This document shows positions 35,499 through 42,468 of a stretch of 60,768 nt of DNA, in pieces. The stretch is taken from positions 177,958-238,725 of the forward strand of contig CANREP010000001.1 of the NCBI GenBank assembly GCA_947629685.1, read 5' to 3'. This DNA comes from an uncultured Phascolarctobacterium sp. (GTDB taxonomy: Bacteria; Bacillota; Negativicutes; Acidaminococcales; Acidaminococcaceae). The position numbers and the translations under genes are program-made. The notes under the pieces are model-generated. The model made no database searches. It had not been told where the DNA came from and saw nothing but the letters and a program-made list of their open reading frames with translations. Each line of letters starts with the position of its first letter. The first letter of the stretch is position 1.

Positions 35499-36632
35499 GT
35501 GCATAAATTCATCGTCATCCCCGATTCCTTCAAAGGCACCATGTCTTCCAGGGAAATCTGCCAGATTATGAAAGAAAGCATCCTCAGCCACTATCCCCAG
35601 GCAGAGGTTGCCTGCATCCCCGTTGCCGACGGCGGCGAAGGCAGTGTAGACGCCTTTTTGCAGGCTATGGGCGGTCAGAAAGTATATGTTACTGTCCAGG
35701 GACCCTACTGCGAACCGGTAGAAGCCTTCTACGGCCTGCTGCCTGACGGTACCGCCGTAGTGGAAATGGCTGCTGCGGCCGGACTGCCGCTTGTAGGCGC
35801 TGATAAACATGCAGAAAAAACCACTACCTACGGAGCAGGGCAGCTCATGGTAGCGGCTGCAGAAGCAGGCTGCAAAAAACTCATCGTAGGCCTCGGCGGC
35901 AGTGCGACCAATGACGGCGGCTGCGGTGCCGCGGCAGCTGCCGGCGTGCGTTTTTACGACGCGGCAGGCAACAGCTTCATCCCCGTAGGCGCAACACTGC
36001 ACAAGATTGCGTCTATTGATACGACGGCGCTGCATCCGGTTCTCAAGGCCATTCCCATCGTCACCATGTGCGATATCGACAACCCTCTCTGCGGACCTAA
36101 CGGCGCGGCAGCTGTCTTTGGTCCTCAAAAGGGTGCTGACGAGCGCTGCGTAGCTATGTTGGATCAGGGTCTGGCCCATATGGCGTCTATCGTCAGCCGC
36201 GATTTACAGCAGGAAATATTAAACCTGCCCGGAGCCGGCGCTGCCGGCGGCATGGGCGGAGGTATGTGCGCCTTTTTTGGCAGCTCGCTGCAAATGGGTA
36301 TCGAAACCGTGCTGGACGCTGTGAATTTTGACGAACTATTGCAGGAAGCCGACCTAGTACTGAGCGGCGAGGGCAAAATCGACAGTCAGTCCCTGCGCGG
36401 CAAAGTAGTAATCGGCGTAGCCCGCCGCACCAAGAAATACGGCGTCCCCCTGCTGGCCATCGTCGGCGACGTGGGCGACGATATCGAAGCAGTTTACGAT
36501 GAAGGCGTTACCGGCATCTTCAGCATCAACCGGGTAGCCATCCCCTATCAGGAAGCCCGCTGCCGCGCCCGTGCCGACCTGGCGCTGACCGTGGACAATA
36601 TTCTGCGCTTTATGAAGCATATCCGTAATTAA
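35499..36632 (+). CDS. Glycerate kinase
   Basis: A 377-residue kinase of the GlxK/GarK family that phosphorylates D-glycerate to 2- or 3-phosphoglycerate. The start KFIVIPDSFKGTMSS, the VADGGEGSVDAF motif, and the GLGGSATNDGGCGAAAAAG glycine loop are diagnostic, as is GEGKIDSQSLRGK near residue 290. The GTG start at 35499 is preceded by AAGGAG. It lies 74 bases after the GntP permease and ends in a strong terminator, so the pair forms a glycerate uptake and use operon. Confidence 0.93.
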   Translation: MHKFIVIPDSFKGTMSSREICQIMKESILSHYPQAEVACIPVADGGEGSVDAFLQAMGGQKVYVTVQGPYCEPVEAFYGLLPDGTAVVEMAAAAGLPLVGADKHAEKTTTYGAGQLMVAAAEAGCKKLIVGLGGSATNDGGCGAAAAAGVRFYDAAGNSFIPVGATLHKIASIDTTALHPVLKAIPIVTMCDIDNPLCGPNGAAAVFGPQKGADERCVAMLDQGLAHMASIVSRDLQQEILNLPGAGAAGGMGGGMCAFFGSSLQMGIETVLDAVNFDELLQEADLVLSGEGKIDSQSLRGKVVIGVARRTKKYGVPLLAIVGDVGDDIEAVYDEGVTGIFSINRVAIPYQEARCRARADLALTVDNILRFMKHIRN

Positions 36633-36653
36633 ATAAGGAACCTGCACCCTTTT

Positions 36654-36689
36654 ACGCTTTCCCGTTTGCTGCGGGAGAGCGTATTTTTT
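36654..36689 (+). terminator. Intrinsic terminator after glycerate kinase
   Basis: ACGCTTTCCCG (36654-36664) pairs with 36672-36682 (one T-G pair), followed by ATTTTTTA. It isolates the biotin promoter region that begins ten bases further on. Confidence 0.88.
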
Positions 36690-36698
36690 ATACTTTAA

Positions 36699-36725
36699 GT
36701 TAACCTTTTATTATTTTAGGTTGAC
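36699..36725. promoter_or_regulatory. BirA-like operator 1 of the bioWF unit
   Basis: GTTAAC (36699-36704) and GTTGAC (36720-36725) are 15 bases apart; with flanks they read AGTTAACC and GGTTGACA, close to known BirA half-sites (TTGTAAACC/GGTTTACAA). The right half overlaps the -35, so binding would block RNA polymerase. Confidence 0.75.
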
Positions 36726-36749
36726 ATAAGGTTTGTGTATCAGTATACT
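36721..36749 (+). promoter_or_regulatory. Sigma-A promoter of the S-component-like gene and bioWF
   Basis: Perfect TTGACA (36721-36726), a 17-bp spacer and TATACT (36744-36749). The -35 is part of operator 1. Confidence 0.85.
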
Positions 36750-36760
36750 GAAAATAATTC

Positions 36761-36787
36761 GTTAACTTTATTTTATGGAGGGTTTAC
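36761..36787. promoter_or_regulatory. BirA-like operator 2 of the bioWF unit
   Basis: GTTAAC (36761-36766) and GTTTAC (36782-36787) are again 15 bases apart. The site covers the ribosome-binding region (GGAGGG) directly before the ATG at 36789, so it lies in the transcribed leader. Confidence 0.7.
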
Positions 36788-36788
36788 A

Positions 36789-37292
36789 ATGTATCGAGAA
36801 CTGACCTTTACCGCTTTCTTAGGTGTGCTGATCCTGCTTTCCGGCAGCCTGAAACTGCCTTCCCCCGTTGCCGGCGGCGAATTCCAGCTCTCTGCACCCA
36901 TCGCTGTGCTCATTTGCGCCTATTTCGGATTCAAACGTTATCTTACAGCCGGTATCCTTGCCAGTTTATTAGGACTGCTGCTGGGTACAGCTACCGTTTT
37001 CAATGTCCTTATAGCCATGGTTTTCCGCTGCGTCGCCGGAGCAGTCATCGCCCTTGGACAAAGCTCGCTGCCGGCAGTCATCATCAGCGGCCCGCTGGGA
37101 ACTTTGGCGGCACGTATCGTCATGGGCTCTATCCTGGAGGTAAACTGGCTGCTTTTAGCTGCGGCCGCAGCTCCTGGGATGCTCTTTACAGCCGTTACAG
37201 CCGGGCTGCTTTACCTGCCCGGCAAAAAATTCCTGCGCAGGCTGCCCCTGCTGCATTTATATCTCACCAGACAAGGAAGTGACCGCCCATGA
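36789..37292 (+). CDS. S-component-like membrane protein of the biotin locus (candidate pimelate carrier)
   Basis: A 167-residue membrane protein with about five or six predicted helices (RELTFTAFLGVLILLSG, SAPIAVLICAYFGFKRYL, AGILASLLGLLLGTATVF and so on). Size and helix pattern fit an ECF-transporter S component, but it lacks the BioY pattern and I do not recognise a named family. It sits between a biotin-regulated promoter and the bioW-bioF fusion, overlapping the latter by four bases (ATGA). BioW needs free pimelate, so pimelate import is my inference. The ATG at 36789 follows GGAGGG, and an upstream in-frame ATG (36735) would extend across the promoter and is rejected. Confidence 0.6.
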   Translation: MYRELTFTAFLGVLILLSGSLKLPSPVAGGEFQLSAPIAVLICAYFGFKRYLTAGILASLLGLLLGTATVFNVLIAMVFRCVAGAVIALGQSSLPAVIISGPLGTLAARIVMGSILEVNWLLLAAAAAPGMLFTAVTAGLLYLPGKKFLRRLPLLHLYLTRQGSDRP

Positions 37293-39184
37293 CCATGTAC
37301 AGTATCAAGATGCGCGCGTCTAAACAAGACCGCCATATTTCCGGCGCAGAAAAAATTATTTCTGCCGCCGCAGTAACAGAGACCGTCACGCAGCTTGCCG
37401 ACCGCGCCCTGCACCATGCGCTGGGACAGGCCGATTTCGTCAATCTGAAAATCGAAGCCGTCGACGACGGCGAACTCCGGCATCTGCAGGCCCTGCCTGT
37501 CCGCAGCAGCTTCGCCGCTTCCGTAGAGGACAGCTTTACTGTAATGCGCAGCCTGCTGCTGCAGCTGCAGGTCGAGGATCCCGACACACTCATCGAACTT
37601 TTGCGTCATGCCAAACCTATGCGCGGCGCCGTTTTATATGACGTTGCCACCAATAAACGTCTTGAACTTGACCAAGAACGCGGCATCCGCGTCACCTATA
37701 TGGATGCATCCCAAAGCAGCTCGGACGGCAGCTGCAAGGACCATTTCCGCGAAGCGCTGGTGCTGGCCACCAAGGTAGCCAATACTCCCGGTATGCTGGC
37801 AGAAATCTGTATTTCTGACGACCCTGACTACGTTACCGGCTACTTTGCCTCCAAACAGCACGGCTATGTACGGCTCAGCCCGTTAAAAAATGCCGGCAGC
37901 AGCCACGGCGGCCGCATCTTTATTTTTGACAGCAGCAAGGCTGACCCTCAAGCCGCTATCTACTTCCTGGAAAAACAGAAAGTGCTGGTCGACGGCATAC
38001 CCGCTGCCGCTGAACCACAAAATATGCGAGTGGAAATAGCCCGGCAGCTGCAACAGCTGCGGCAGGCCAAACTGCACCGCAGCCTGCGCACCATGGACAG
38101 CCAGCAGAGCAGCCATGTAACGACCGGCGGCAAAAATATGCTGCTGCTTGCCTCCAACAGTTATCTTGATCTGGCAGCTGCTCCACAAGTAAAAGAAGCT
38201 GCAGCCAAGGCCGCGCTGACCTGGGGAGCCGGCAGCGGCGGCAGCAGGCTCACTACCGGTACCCTGCGGCTGCATGAACAGCTGGAAAGCGCTCTTGCCC
38301 GCTTTAAGCACACAGAAGCCGCCCTGCTCTTCAACACCGGCTATATGGCCAATCTGGGAGCCATCACCGCTTTTGCCGGCAAAGACAGCGTCATTTTCAG
38401 CGACGAATACAATCATGCCAGCATTATCGACGGCTGCCGCCTGAGCGGGGCTAAAATCGTCGTCTATAAGCATAACGATATGTCCGACCTGGCTAAGAAA
38501 CTGCGCCAGACAACTTTCCATAAAGGGCTCATCGTCAGCGACGCAGTTTTCAGCATGGACGGCGATATTGCCGACCTGCCGCAGCTGACGGCACTGGGAA
38601 AACGTTACGGACTGCTGACCATGATAGACGAAGCCCATGCTACCGGCGTCATCGGCGCTACGGGCAAAGGCATTGCCGAATACTATAATTACAGCTGTCA
38701 GGCAGATATCACCATGGGCACGCTCAGTAAGGCGCTGGGCTCCGAAGGTGGCTTTATCTGTGCTGACAAAATATTTATCGACTACCTTGCCAATAAGGCG
38801 CGCAGCTTCGTTTTCTCCACAGCCCAATGCCCGGCTGCTATCGGCGCGGCCCTTGAAAGTCTAAAAGTACTGGAAGCTCAGCCGGAAATGGTACGCCACC
38901 TGCAGCACAATATACGCTTTTTCTGCCGCTGTCTGCAGCAGGAAGGTATCGAAGCACATTCTGAAACCGCTATTATCCCTATCGTTATAGGCGATGAAAG
39001 CGCAGCGCTAAATATCGCTCAGGAACTGTATGACCAAGACATCCTCATCCCCGCTATCCGCTATCCAACTGTTGCCAAAGGCGCAGCCCGCCTGCGCGCC
39101 GCCCTGATGTCCACGCATACGGAAGCCGAACTGAGCCGGGCAGCAGCCGCTATCGGCGCGGCTGTGGCCAAAAGCAGGAAATAA
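37289..39184 (+). CDS. bioWF: Fused 6-carboxyhexanoate-CoA ligase / 8-amino-7-oxononanoate synthase
   Basis: A 631-residue fusion. Residues 1 to about 245 match BioW, which makes pimeloyl-CoA from pimelate, ATP and CoA: MYSIKMRASKQDRHISGAEK at the start, MRGAVLYDVATNKRLE, and ISDDPDYVTGYFASKQHGY near residue 175. Residues from about 260 to 631 are BioF, which condenses pimeloyl-CoA with L-alanine: LLLASNSYLDLA, WGAGSGGSRLTTGT, DEYNHASIIDG, IDEAHATGV and the PLP lysine K481 in TLSKALGSEGG. Both halves look intact, so the intermediate could be passed on within one protein. ATG overlaps the preceding stop. bioB is not in the window. Confidence 0.93.
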   Translation: MTMYSIKMRASKQDRHISGAEKIISAAAVTETVTQLADRALHHALGQADFVNLKIEAVDDGELRHLQALPVRSSFAASVEDSFTVMRSLLLQLQVEDPDTLIELLRHAKPMRGAVLYDVATNKRLELDQERGIRVTYMDASQSSSDGSCKDHFREALVLATKVANTPGMLAEICISDDPDYVTGYFASKQHGYVRLSPLKNAGSSHGGRIFIFDSSKADPQAAIYFLEKQKVLVDGIPAAAEPQNMRVEIARQLQQLRQAKLHRSLRTMDSQQSSHVTTGGKNMLLLASNSYLDLAAAPQVKEAAAKAALTWGAGSGGSRLTTGTLRLHEQLESALARFKHTEAALLFNTGYMANLGAITAFAGKDSVIFSDEYNHASIIDGCRLSGAKIVVYKHNDMSDLAKKLRQTTFHKGLIVSDAVFSMDGDIADLPQLTALGKRYGLLTMIDEAHATGVIGATGKGIAEYYNYSCQADITMGTLSKALGSEGGFICADKIFIDYLANKARSFVFSTAQCPAAIGAALESLKVLEAQPEMVRHLQHNIRFFCRCLQQEGIEAHSETAIIPIVIGDESAALNIAQELYDQDILIPAIRYPTVAKGAARLRAALMSTHTEAELSRAAAAIGAAVAKSRK

Positions 39185-39185
39185 C

Positions 39186-39212
39186 GTCAACTATTTTTTT
39201 ATTAAGGTTGAC
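39186..39212. promoter_or_regulatory. BirA-like operator 1 of bioY-bioD-bioA
   Basis: GTCAAC (39186-39191) and GTTGAC (39207-39212) are 15 bases apart, the same spacing as at the bioWF promoter. It begins two bases after the bioWF stop and the right half overlaps the -35. Confidence 0.72.
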
Positions 39213-39236
39213 TTTGAACTGCAACAGTCGTATACT
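39208..39236 (+). promoter_or_regulatory. Sigma-A promoter of bioY-bioD-bioA
   Basis: TTGACT (39208-39213), a 17-bp spacer and TATACT (39231-39236), matching the bioWF promoter in spacing and -10. Confidence 0.8.
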
Positions 39237-39243
39237 GGCATTA

Positions 39244-39270
39244 GTTAACTATATAGCAAAAGAGGTTTAC
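39244..39270. promoter_or_regulatory. BirA-like operator 2 of bioY-bioD-bioA
   Basis: GTTAAC (39244-39249) and GTTTAC (39265-39270) are 15 bases apart and cover the AGAGG ribosome site, as at 36761-36787. Confidence 0.7.
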
Positions 39271-39272
39271 TT

Positions 39273-39839
39273 ATGAATTGTCCGCATACCGCTGAAAACA
39301 AAACCCGTCAGCTGATTTTTATGGCCGTCTTCACGGCGCTTATCGCTATCGGCGCCTTTATCAGGATTCCCGTGCCCGTAGTTCCCTTTACGCTGCAGTT
39401 TCTTTTTACCACCCTGGCAGGAATGCTGCTGGGAAGTAAGCTGGGCGGAGCCAGCGTGCTGGCTTACATCGCGCTGGGGCTCTTAGGCCTGCCTATCTTC
39501 GCTTCCGGCGGCGGTCCCGGCTACGTCTTTAATCCCAGCTTCGGTTATCTGATCGGCTTCTGGCTGGGCGCCAAACTCACAGGAGCCATAGCCAGGCGCG
39601 GCGGCAGACAGCCCGGTTTCAGACGTCTGCTGGCCGCGTCATTCAGCGGTCTGGCTGCTGTCTATGGCTGCGGTATGCTGTATTACTATATCATCGGCAA
39701 TTACGTTATCAATCAGCCCATCGCCCTCTGGCCGCTGTTCCTGTACTGTTTCCTGCTGGCCGTACCTGGCGATATCGTCCTGTGTCTTGCAGCTTCCCTG
39801 CTGGGACAAAAGCTGATTCCTGTGATAAAAAAATACTGA
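39273..39839 (+). CDS. bioY: Biotin transporter S component BioY
   Basis: A 188-residue membrane protein of the biotin-specific ECF S-component family. The signature IRIPVPVVPFTLQFLFTTLAG-type region (residues 30-50) and the following GGASVLAYIALGLLGLPIF and GPGYVFNPSFGYLIGFWLGA segments are unmistakable. About six helices are predicted. EcfA, EcfA' and EcfT are not in the window and would have to be supplied from elsewhere. It leads the second biotin unit, so biotin uptake and synthesis are controlled together. Confidence 0.96.
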   Translation: MNCPHTAENKTRQLIFMAVFTALIAIGAFIRIPVPVVPFTLQFLFTTLAGMLLGSKLGGASVLAYIALGLLGLPIFASGGGPGYVFNPSFGYLIGFWLGAKLTGAIARRGGRQPGFRRLLAASFSGLAAVYGCGMLYYYIIGNYVINQPIALWPLFLYCFLLAVPGDIVLCLAASLLGQKLIPVIKKY

Positions 39840-39855
39840 TCTGAAGGTGAAAACA

Positions 39856-40554
39856 ATGAGTAAAGGTCTTTTCATTACCGCTACCGGCACCGACATCGGC
39901 AAAACCTATGTTACCGGCCTACTGGTCAAAAAGCTGCGCGACGCGGGGCTGAACGCCGGCTATTATAAGGCAGCCCTCAGCGGCGCCGAAGCCACTGCTG
40001 ACGGACTGCTTCCCGGTGACGCCGATTTTGTTGCCCGCACGGCGGGGCTGCCGGAACGCCCGGAGCAGCTGGTATCTTACATTTACCGTACCGCTGTTTC
40101 GCCCCACTTGGCAGCGCAGCTTGAAGGCAATCCTGTAGACATGAGCAAGGTCAAAGCGGATTTTAAACAAGCGCTGGCCCACTGCGACTATCTGACCATG
40201 GAAGGCAGCGGCGGCATTATCTGCCCCATCCGCTGGGACGAGCAGCAGCTGATGCTGGAAGACATTATCCGCCAGCTGGGACTTGGTACGCTGATAGTCG
40301 CCAATGCTGCGCTGGGCTCCATTAACGCCTGCGTCCTGACGACCTTTTATCTGCAGCAGAAAGGTATTCCCATCCGCGGTATCATCCTCAACAACTTTGA
40401 CGCCGCCGACATAATGCAGCAGGACAATAAGAAAATGATTGAAGCGCTGAGCGGCGTGCCCGTTATCGGCTGCGTTCCCTATGGCGCTGATGAACTTGAC
40501 ATAGACGTAAAGCTTTTGCAATCGCTTTATCATACGCCGGAGGAAAGGAACTGA
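39856..40554 (+). CDS. bioD: Dethiobiotin synthetase
   Basis: A 232-residue ATP-dependent enzyme that closes the ureido ring of 7,8-diaminopelargonate to dethiobiotin with CO2. The P-loop is ITATGTDIGKTYV at about residues 7-19 and MEGSGGIICPI is the GSGG region. Length is normal. The ATG at 39856 has GAAGGTGA upstream; a GTG at 39847 lies inside that ribosome site. It is six bases from bioA. Confidence 0.95.
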   Translation: MSKGLFITATGTDIGKTYVTGLLVKKLRDAGLNAGYYKAALSGAEATADGLLPGDADFVARTAGLPERPEQLVSYIYRTAVSPHLAAQLEGNPVDMSKVKADFKQALAHCDYLTMEGSGGIICPIRWDEQQLMLEDIIRQLGLGTLIVANAALGSINACVLTTFYLQQKGIPIRGIILNNFDAADIMQQDNKKMIEALSGVPVIGCVPYGADELDIDVKLLQSLYHTPEERN

Positions 40555-40559
40555 TATTT

Positions 40560-41909
40560 ATGAATACGCAGGATTTGGCTGCAAGAGATTTGGCACACAT
40601 CTGGCATCCCTGTTCCCAGATGAAGGACTATGAGACGCTGCCCCCCATCATTGTCGACCATGCCCGTGGAGCATATCTGTACGACACCGACGGCAACAGC
40701 TATCTCGATATTATCAGCAGCTGGTGGTGCAACCTGCTGGGTCACTGCAACCCGGACATCAACGCCGCTATCAAAAAGCAGCTGGATACGCTGGAACACG
40801 TCATCTTCGTCAACTTCTCCCACGAGCCTGCCATCAGGCTGTGCGAAGAACTGAGCCAGGTAGTGCCGCCAGGACTGACTAAATTCAATTTTTCCGACAA
40901 CGGTTCCGCCTCTGTAGAAATCGCGCTGAAAATGGCCTTCCAGTATTTTTACCAGACAGGACACCCGGAAAAGAAACGCTTCATGTGTCTCAGCGAAGGC
41001 TATCACGGAGAAACCATCGGCGCGCTGTCTGTCGGCAGCATGGATTTGTTCGCTCAGATTTATAAGCCCATGATGATGGATAATATCCACGTCCAGGCAC
41101 CCGACTGCTACCGCTGCCCCTTTAAGAAAGACCGTGCAAACTGTCAGTGCGAATGTTTTAAATTTGCTGAAGAAACCTTTGCTAAGCACGCTCACGAAAC
41201 AGCCGCCATCATCGTCGAGCCGCTGCTGCAGGGCTGCGCCGGGATGCGTATTTATCCTGCCCTCTACCTACAGAAACTGCGTAAGCTGTGCGACGAATAC
41301 AATGTACTGCTGATTGCCGATGAAATCGCCACCGGCTTTGGCCGCACCGGCAAGATGTTCGCCTGCGACCATGCAGGTATCACCCCCGACCTGATGTGCA
41401 TCAGCAAGGCGCTGACCGGCGGTTATCTGCCCATGGCGATTACCGTGACCACGGAAAAAATCTTCGCCGCCTTCTATGACGACTACAACAAGGGCAAGGC
41501 TTTCATGCACAGCCATACCTACAGCGGCAATCCTCTTGGCTGCGCCGCCGCTCTTGCCGTACAAAAGATTATCCGCGAACAGCATATTCTGGAGCAGGCA
41601 CAGGAAAAGGCCGGCTACTTTACCGCCGCCTTACAGGACGCTTTCGGCAAGCATAAAAATATCGGCGAAATACGCCATATTGGTCTGATTAACGCCATGG
41701 AGCTTGTTACAGATAAAGAGAAAAAAACTCCTTTCGACAGCAAGCTGCGCATCGGCTACGAAATTTATAAAAAAGCTCTCACTCATGGACTGCTGCTGCG
41801 CCCTTTAGGCAATGTACTGTACTTTAATCCGCCGCTGAATATCGACACCGCAGATCTTGATAAAGCTATCGCTATCTGTAAACAGTCTATGGACGAAATA
41901 TTAGGCTGA
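40560..41909 (+). CDS. bioA: Adenosylmethionine-8-amino-7-oxononanoate aminotransferase
   Basis: A 449-residue PLP aminotransferase that converts 8-amino-7-oxononanoate to diaminopelargonate. The N-terminal HIWHPCSQMKDY and SSWWCNLLGHCNP segments are typical of BioA, including the tryptophans of the substrate site. DEIATGFGRTGKMFAC and the PLP lysine K283 (ISKALTGGYLP) follow. A cysteine-rich insertion (CYRCPFKKDRANCQCECF) around residues 183-200 is present, as in Bacillus-type BioA. It ends the operon at a terminator. Confidence 0.96.
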   Translation: MNTQDLAARDLAHIWHPCSQMKDYETLPPIIVDHARGAYLYDTDGNSYLDIISSWWCNLLGHCNPDINAAIKKQLDTLEHVIFVNFSHEPAIRLCEELSQVVPPGLTKFNFSDNGSASVEIALKMAFQYFYQTGHPEKKRFMCLSEGYHGETIGALSVGSMDLFAQIYKPMMMDNIHVQAPDCYRCPFKKDRANCQCECFKFAEETFAKHAHETAAIIVEPLLQGCAGMRIYPALYLQKLRKLCDEYNVLLIADEIATGFGRTGKMFACDHAGITPDLMCISKALTGGYLPMAITVTTEKIFAAFYDDYNKGKAFMHSHTYSGNPLGCAAALAVQKIIREQHILEQAQEKAGYFTAALQDAFGKHKNIGEIRHIGLINAMELVTDKEKKTPFDSKLRIGYEIYKKALTHGLLLRPLGNVLYFNPPLNIDTADLDKAIAICKQSMDEILG

Positions 41910-41918
41910 AAAAAGCAC

Positions 41919-41950
41919 AAAGACTGACAGTACCACTACTGTCAGTCTTT
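41919..41950. terminator. Terminator of the bioA unit, shared with the convergent regulator
   Basis: AAGACTGACAGT pairs with ACTGTCAGTCTT around ACCACT, with TTTTTTC beyond on the plus strand. It overlaps the last codons of the minus-strand HxlR gene. Confidence 0.88.
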
Positions 41951-42337
41951 TTTCTTATCTGTTTCGCTGCAGCAGGAAGCGCAGGCTGCCGTCATACTGC
42001 ATTCAGGCGTAATTCCCTGCTCTTGGAGCTGCGTGCTGCCCCAGTTATACATAGCCTGCAGGATGGGAAACAGGCTGTTGCCTTTTTCCGTCAGCGAATA
42101 TTCCACCTTGGGCGGTACTACCGCATATACCCTGCGCGTGAGCAGGCCGTCCTGTTCCAGCTCCCGCAGCTGCTGGGTCAGCATCTTGGCTGTAGCCTCC
42201 GGCACCAACCGCCGCAGCTCATTAAAGCGCAGTACCCTGCCCGACAAATGCCACAGCAGCAGCGCCTTGTATTTACCGCCGATAAGGTGCAGCGTCGCTG
42301 CTACCGGGCAATGAGCGTTACTTATTTTTTCTGCCAT
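41942..42337 (-). CDS. HxlR family transcriptional regulator
   Basis: A 131-residue winged-helix regulator: CPVAATLHLIGGKYKALLLWHLSGRVLRFNELRRLV and KMLTQQLRELEQDGLLTRRV are the HxlR helices, with C10 in the usual redox position. The C-terminal tail holds a cysteine cluster (CSMTAACASCCSE) that may bind metal. It is divergent from copA, with an inverted repeat between them. I infer control of the copper genes, but HxlR proteins also sense electrophiles. The ATG at 42337 follows AAAGGA; an earlier in-frame ATG (42352) would displace the ribosome site. Confidence 0.88.
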   Translation of the reverse strand: MAEKISNAHCPVAATLHLIGGKYKALLLWHLSGRVLRFNELRRLVPEATAKMLTQQLRELEQDGLLTRRVYAVVPPKVEYSLTEKGNSLFPILQAMYNWGSTQLQEQGITPECSMTAACASCCSETDKKKD

Positions 42338-42352
42338 AAGTATCCTTTCCAC

Positions 42353-42370
42353 AGTATCTTTTTAGATACT
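42353..42370. promoter_or_regulatory. Inverted repeat, candidate HxlR operator
   Basis: AGTATCT (42353-42359) and AGATACT (42364-42370) form a perfect 7-bp inverted repeat with a four-base gap, immediately upstream of the regulator's ribosome site. A second, shorter repeat (ACTAT/ATAGT, 42368-42385) follows. Confidence 0.55.
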
Positions 42371-42391
42371 ATCTTCCTAAATAGTGCATTC

Positions 42392-42421
42392 TTGAAGAAA
42401 AAATACTTTCTTTTATATAAT
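42392..42421 (+). promoter_or_regulatory. copA promoter
   Basis: TTGAAG (42392-42397), an 18-bp spacer and TATAAT (42416-42421). It is about 45 bases upstream of the copA ATG and 22 bases from the inverted repeat. No CueR- or CsoR-type site was recognised. Confidence 0.6.
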
Positions 42422-42468
42422 GATAACAGGGTAATATTACACCGTCAATCAGATTAAGGAGTACCGTT

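Noticed and set aside
36690-36788. Alternative reading of the bio operators as BioQ or BioR sites
   Set aside because: Those have other palindromes; the half-sites here (GTTAAC/GTTKAC with 15 bp between) fit the BirA type.
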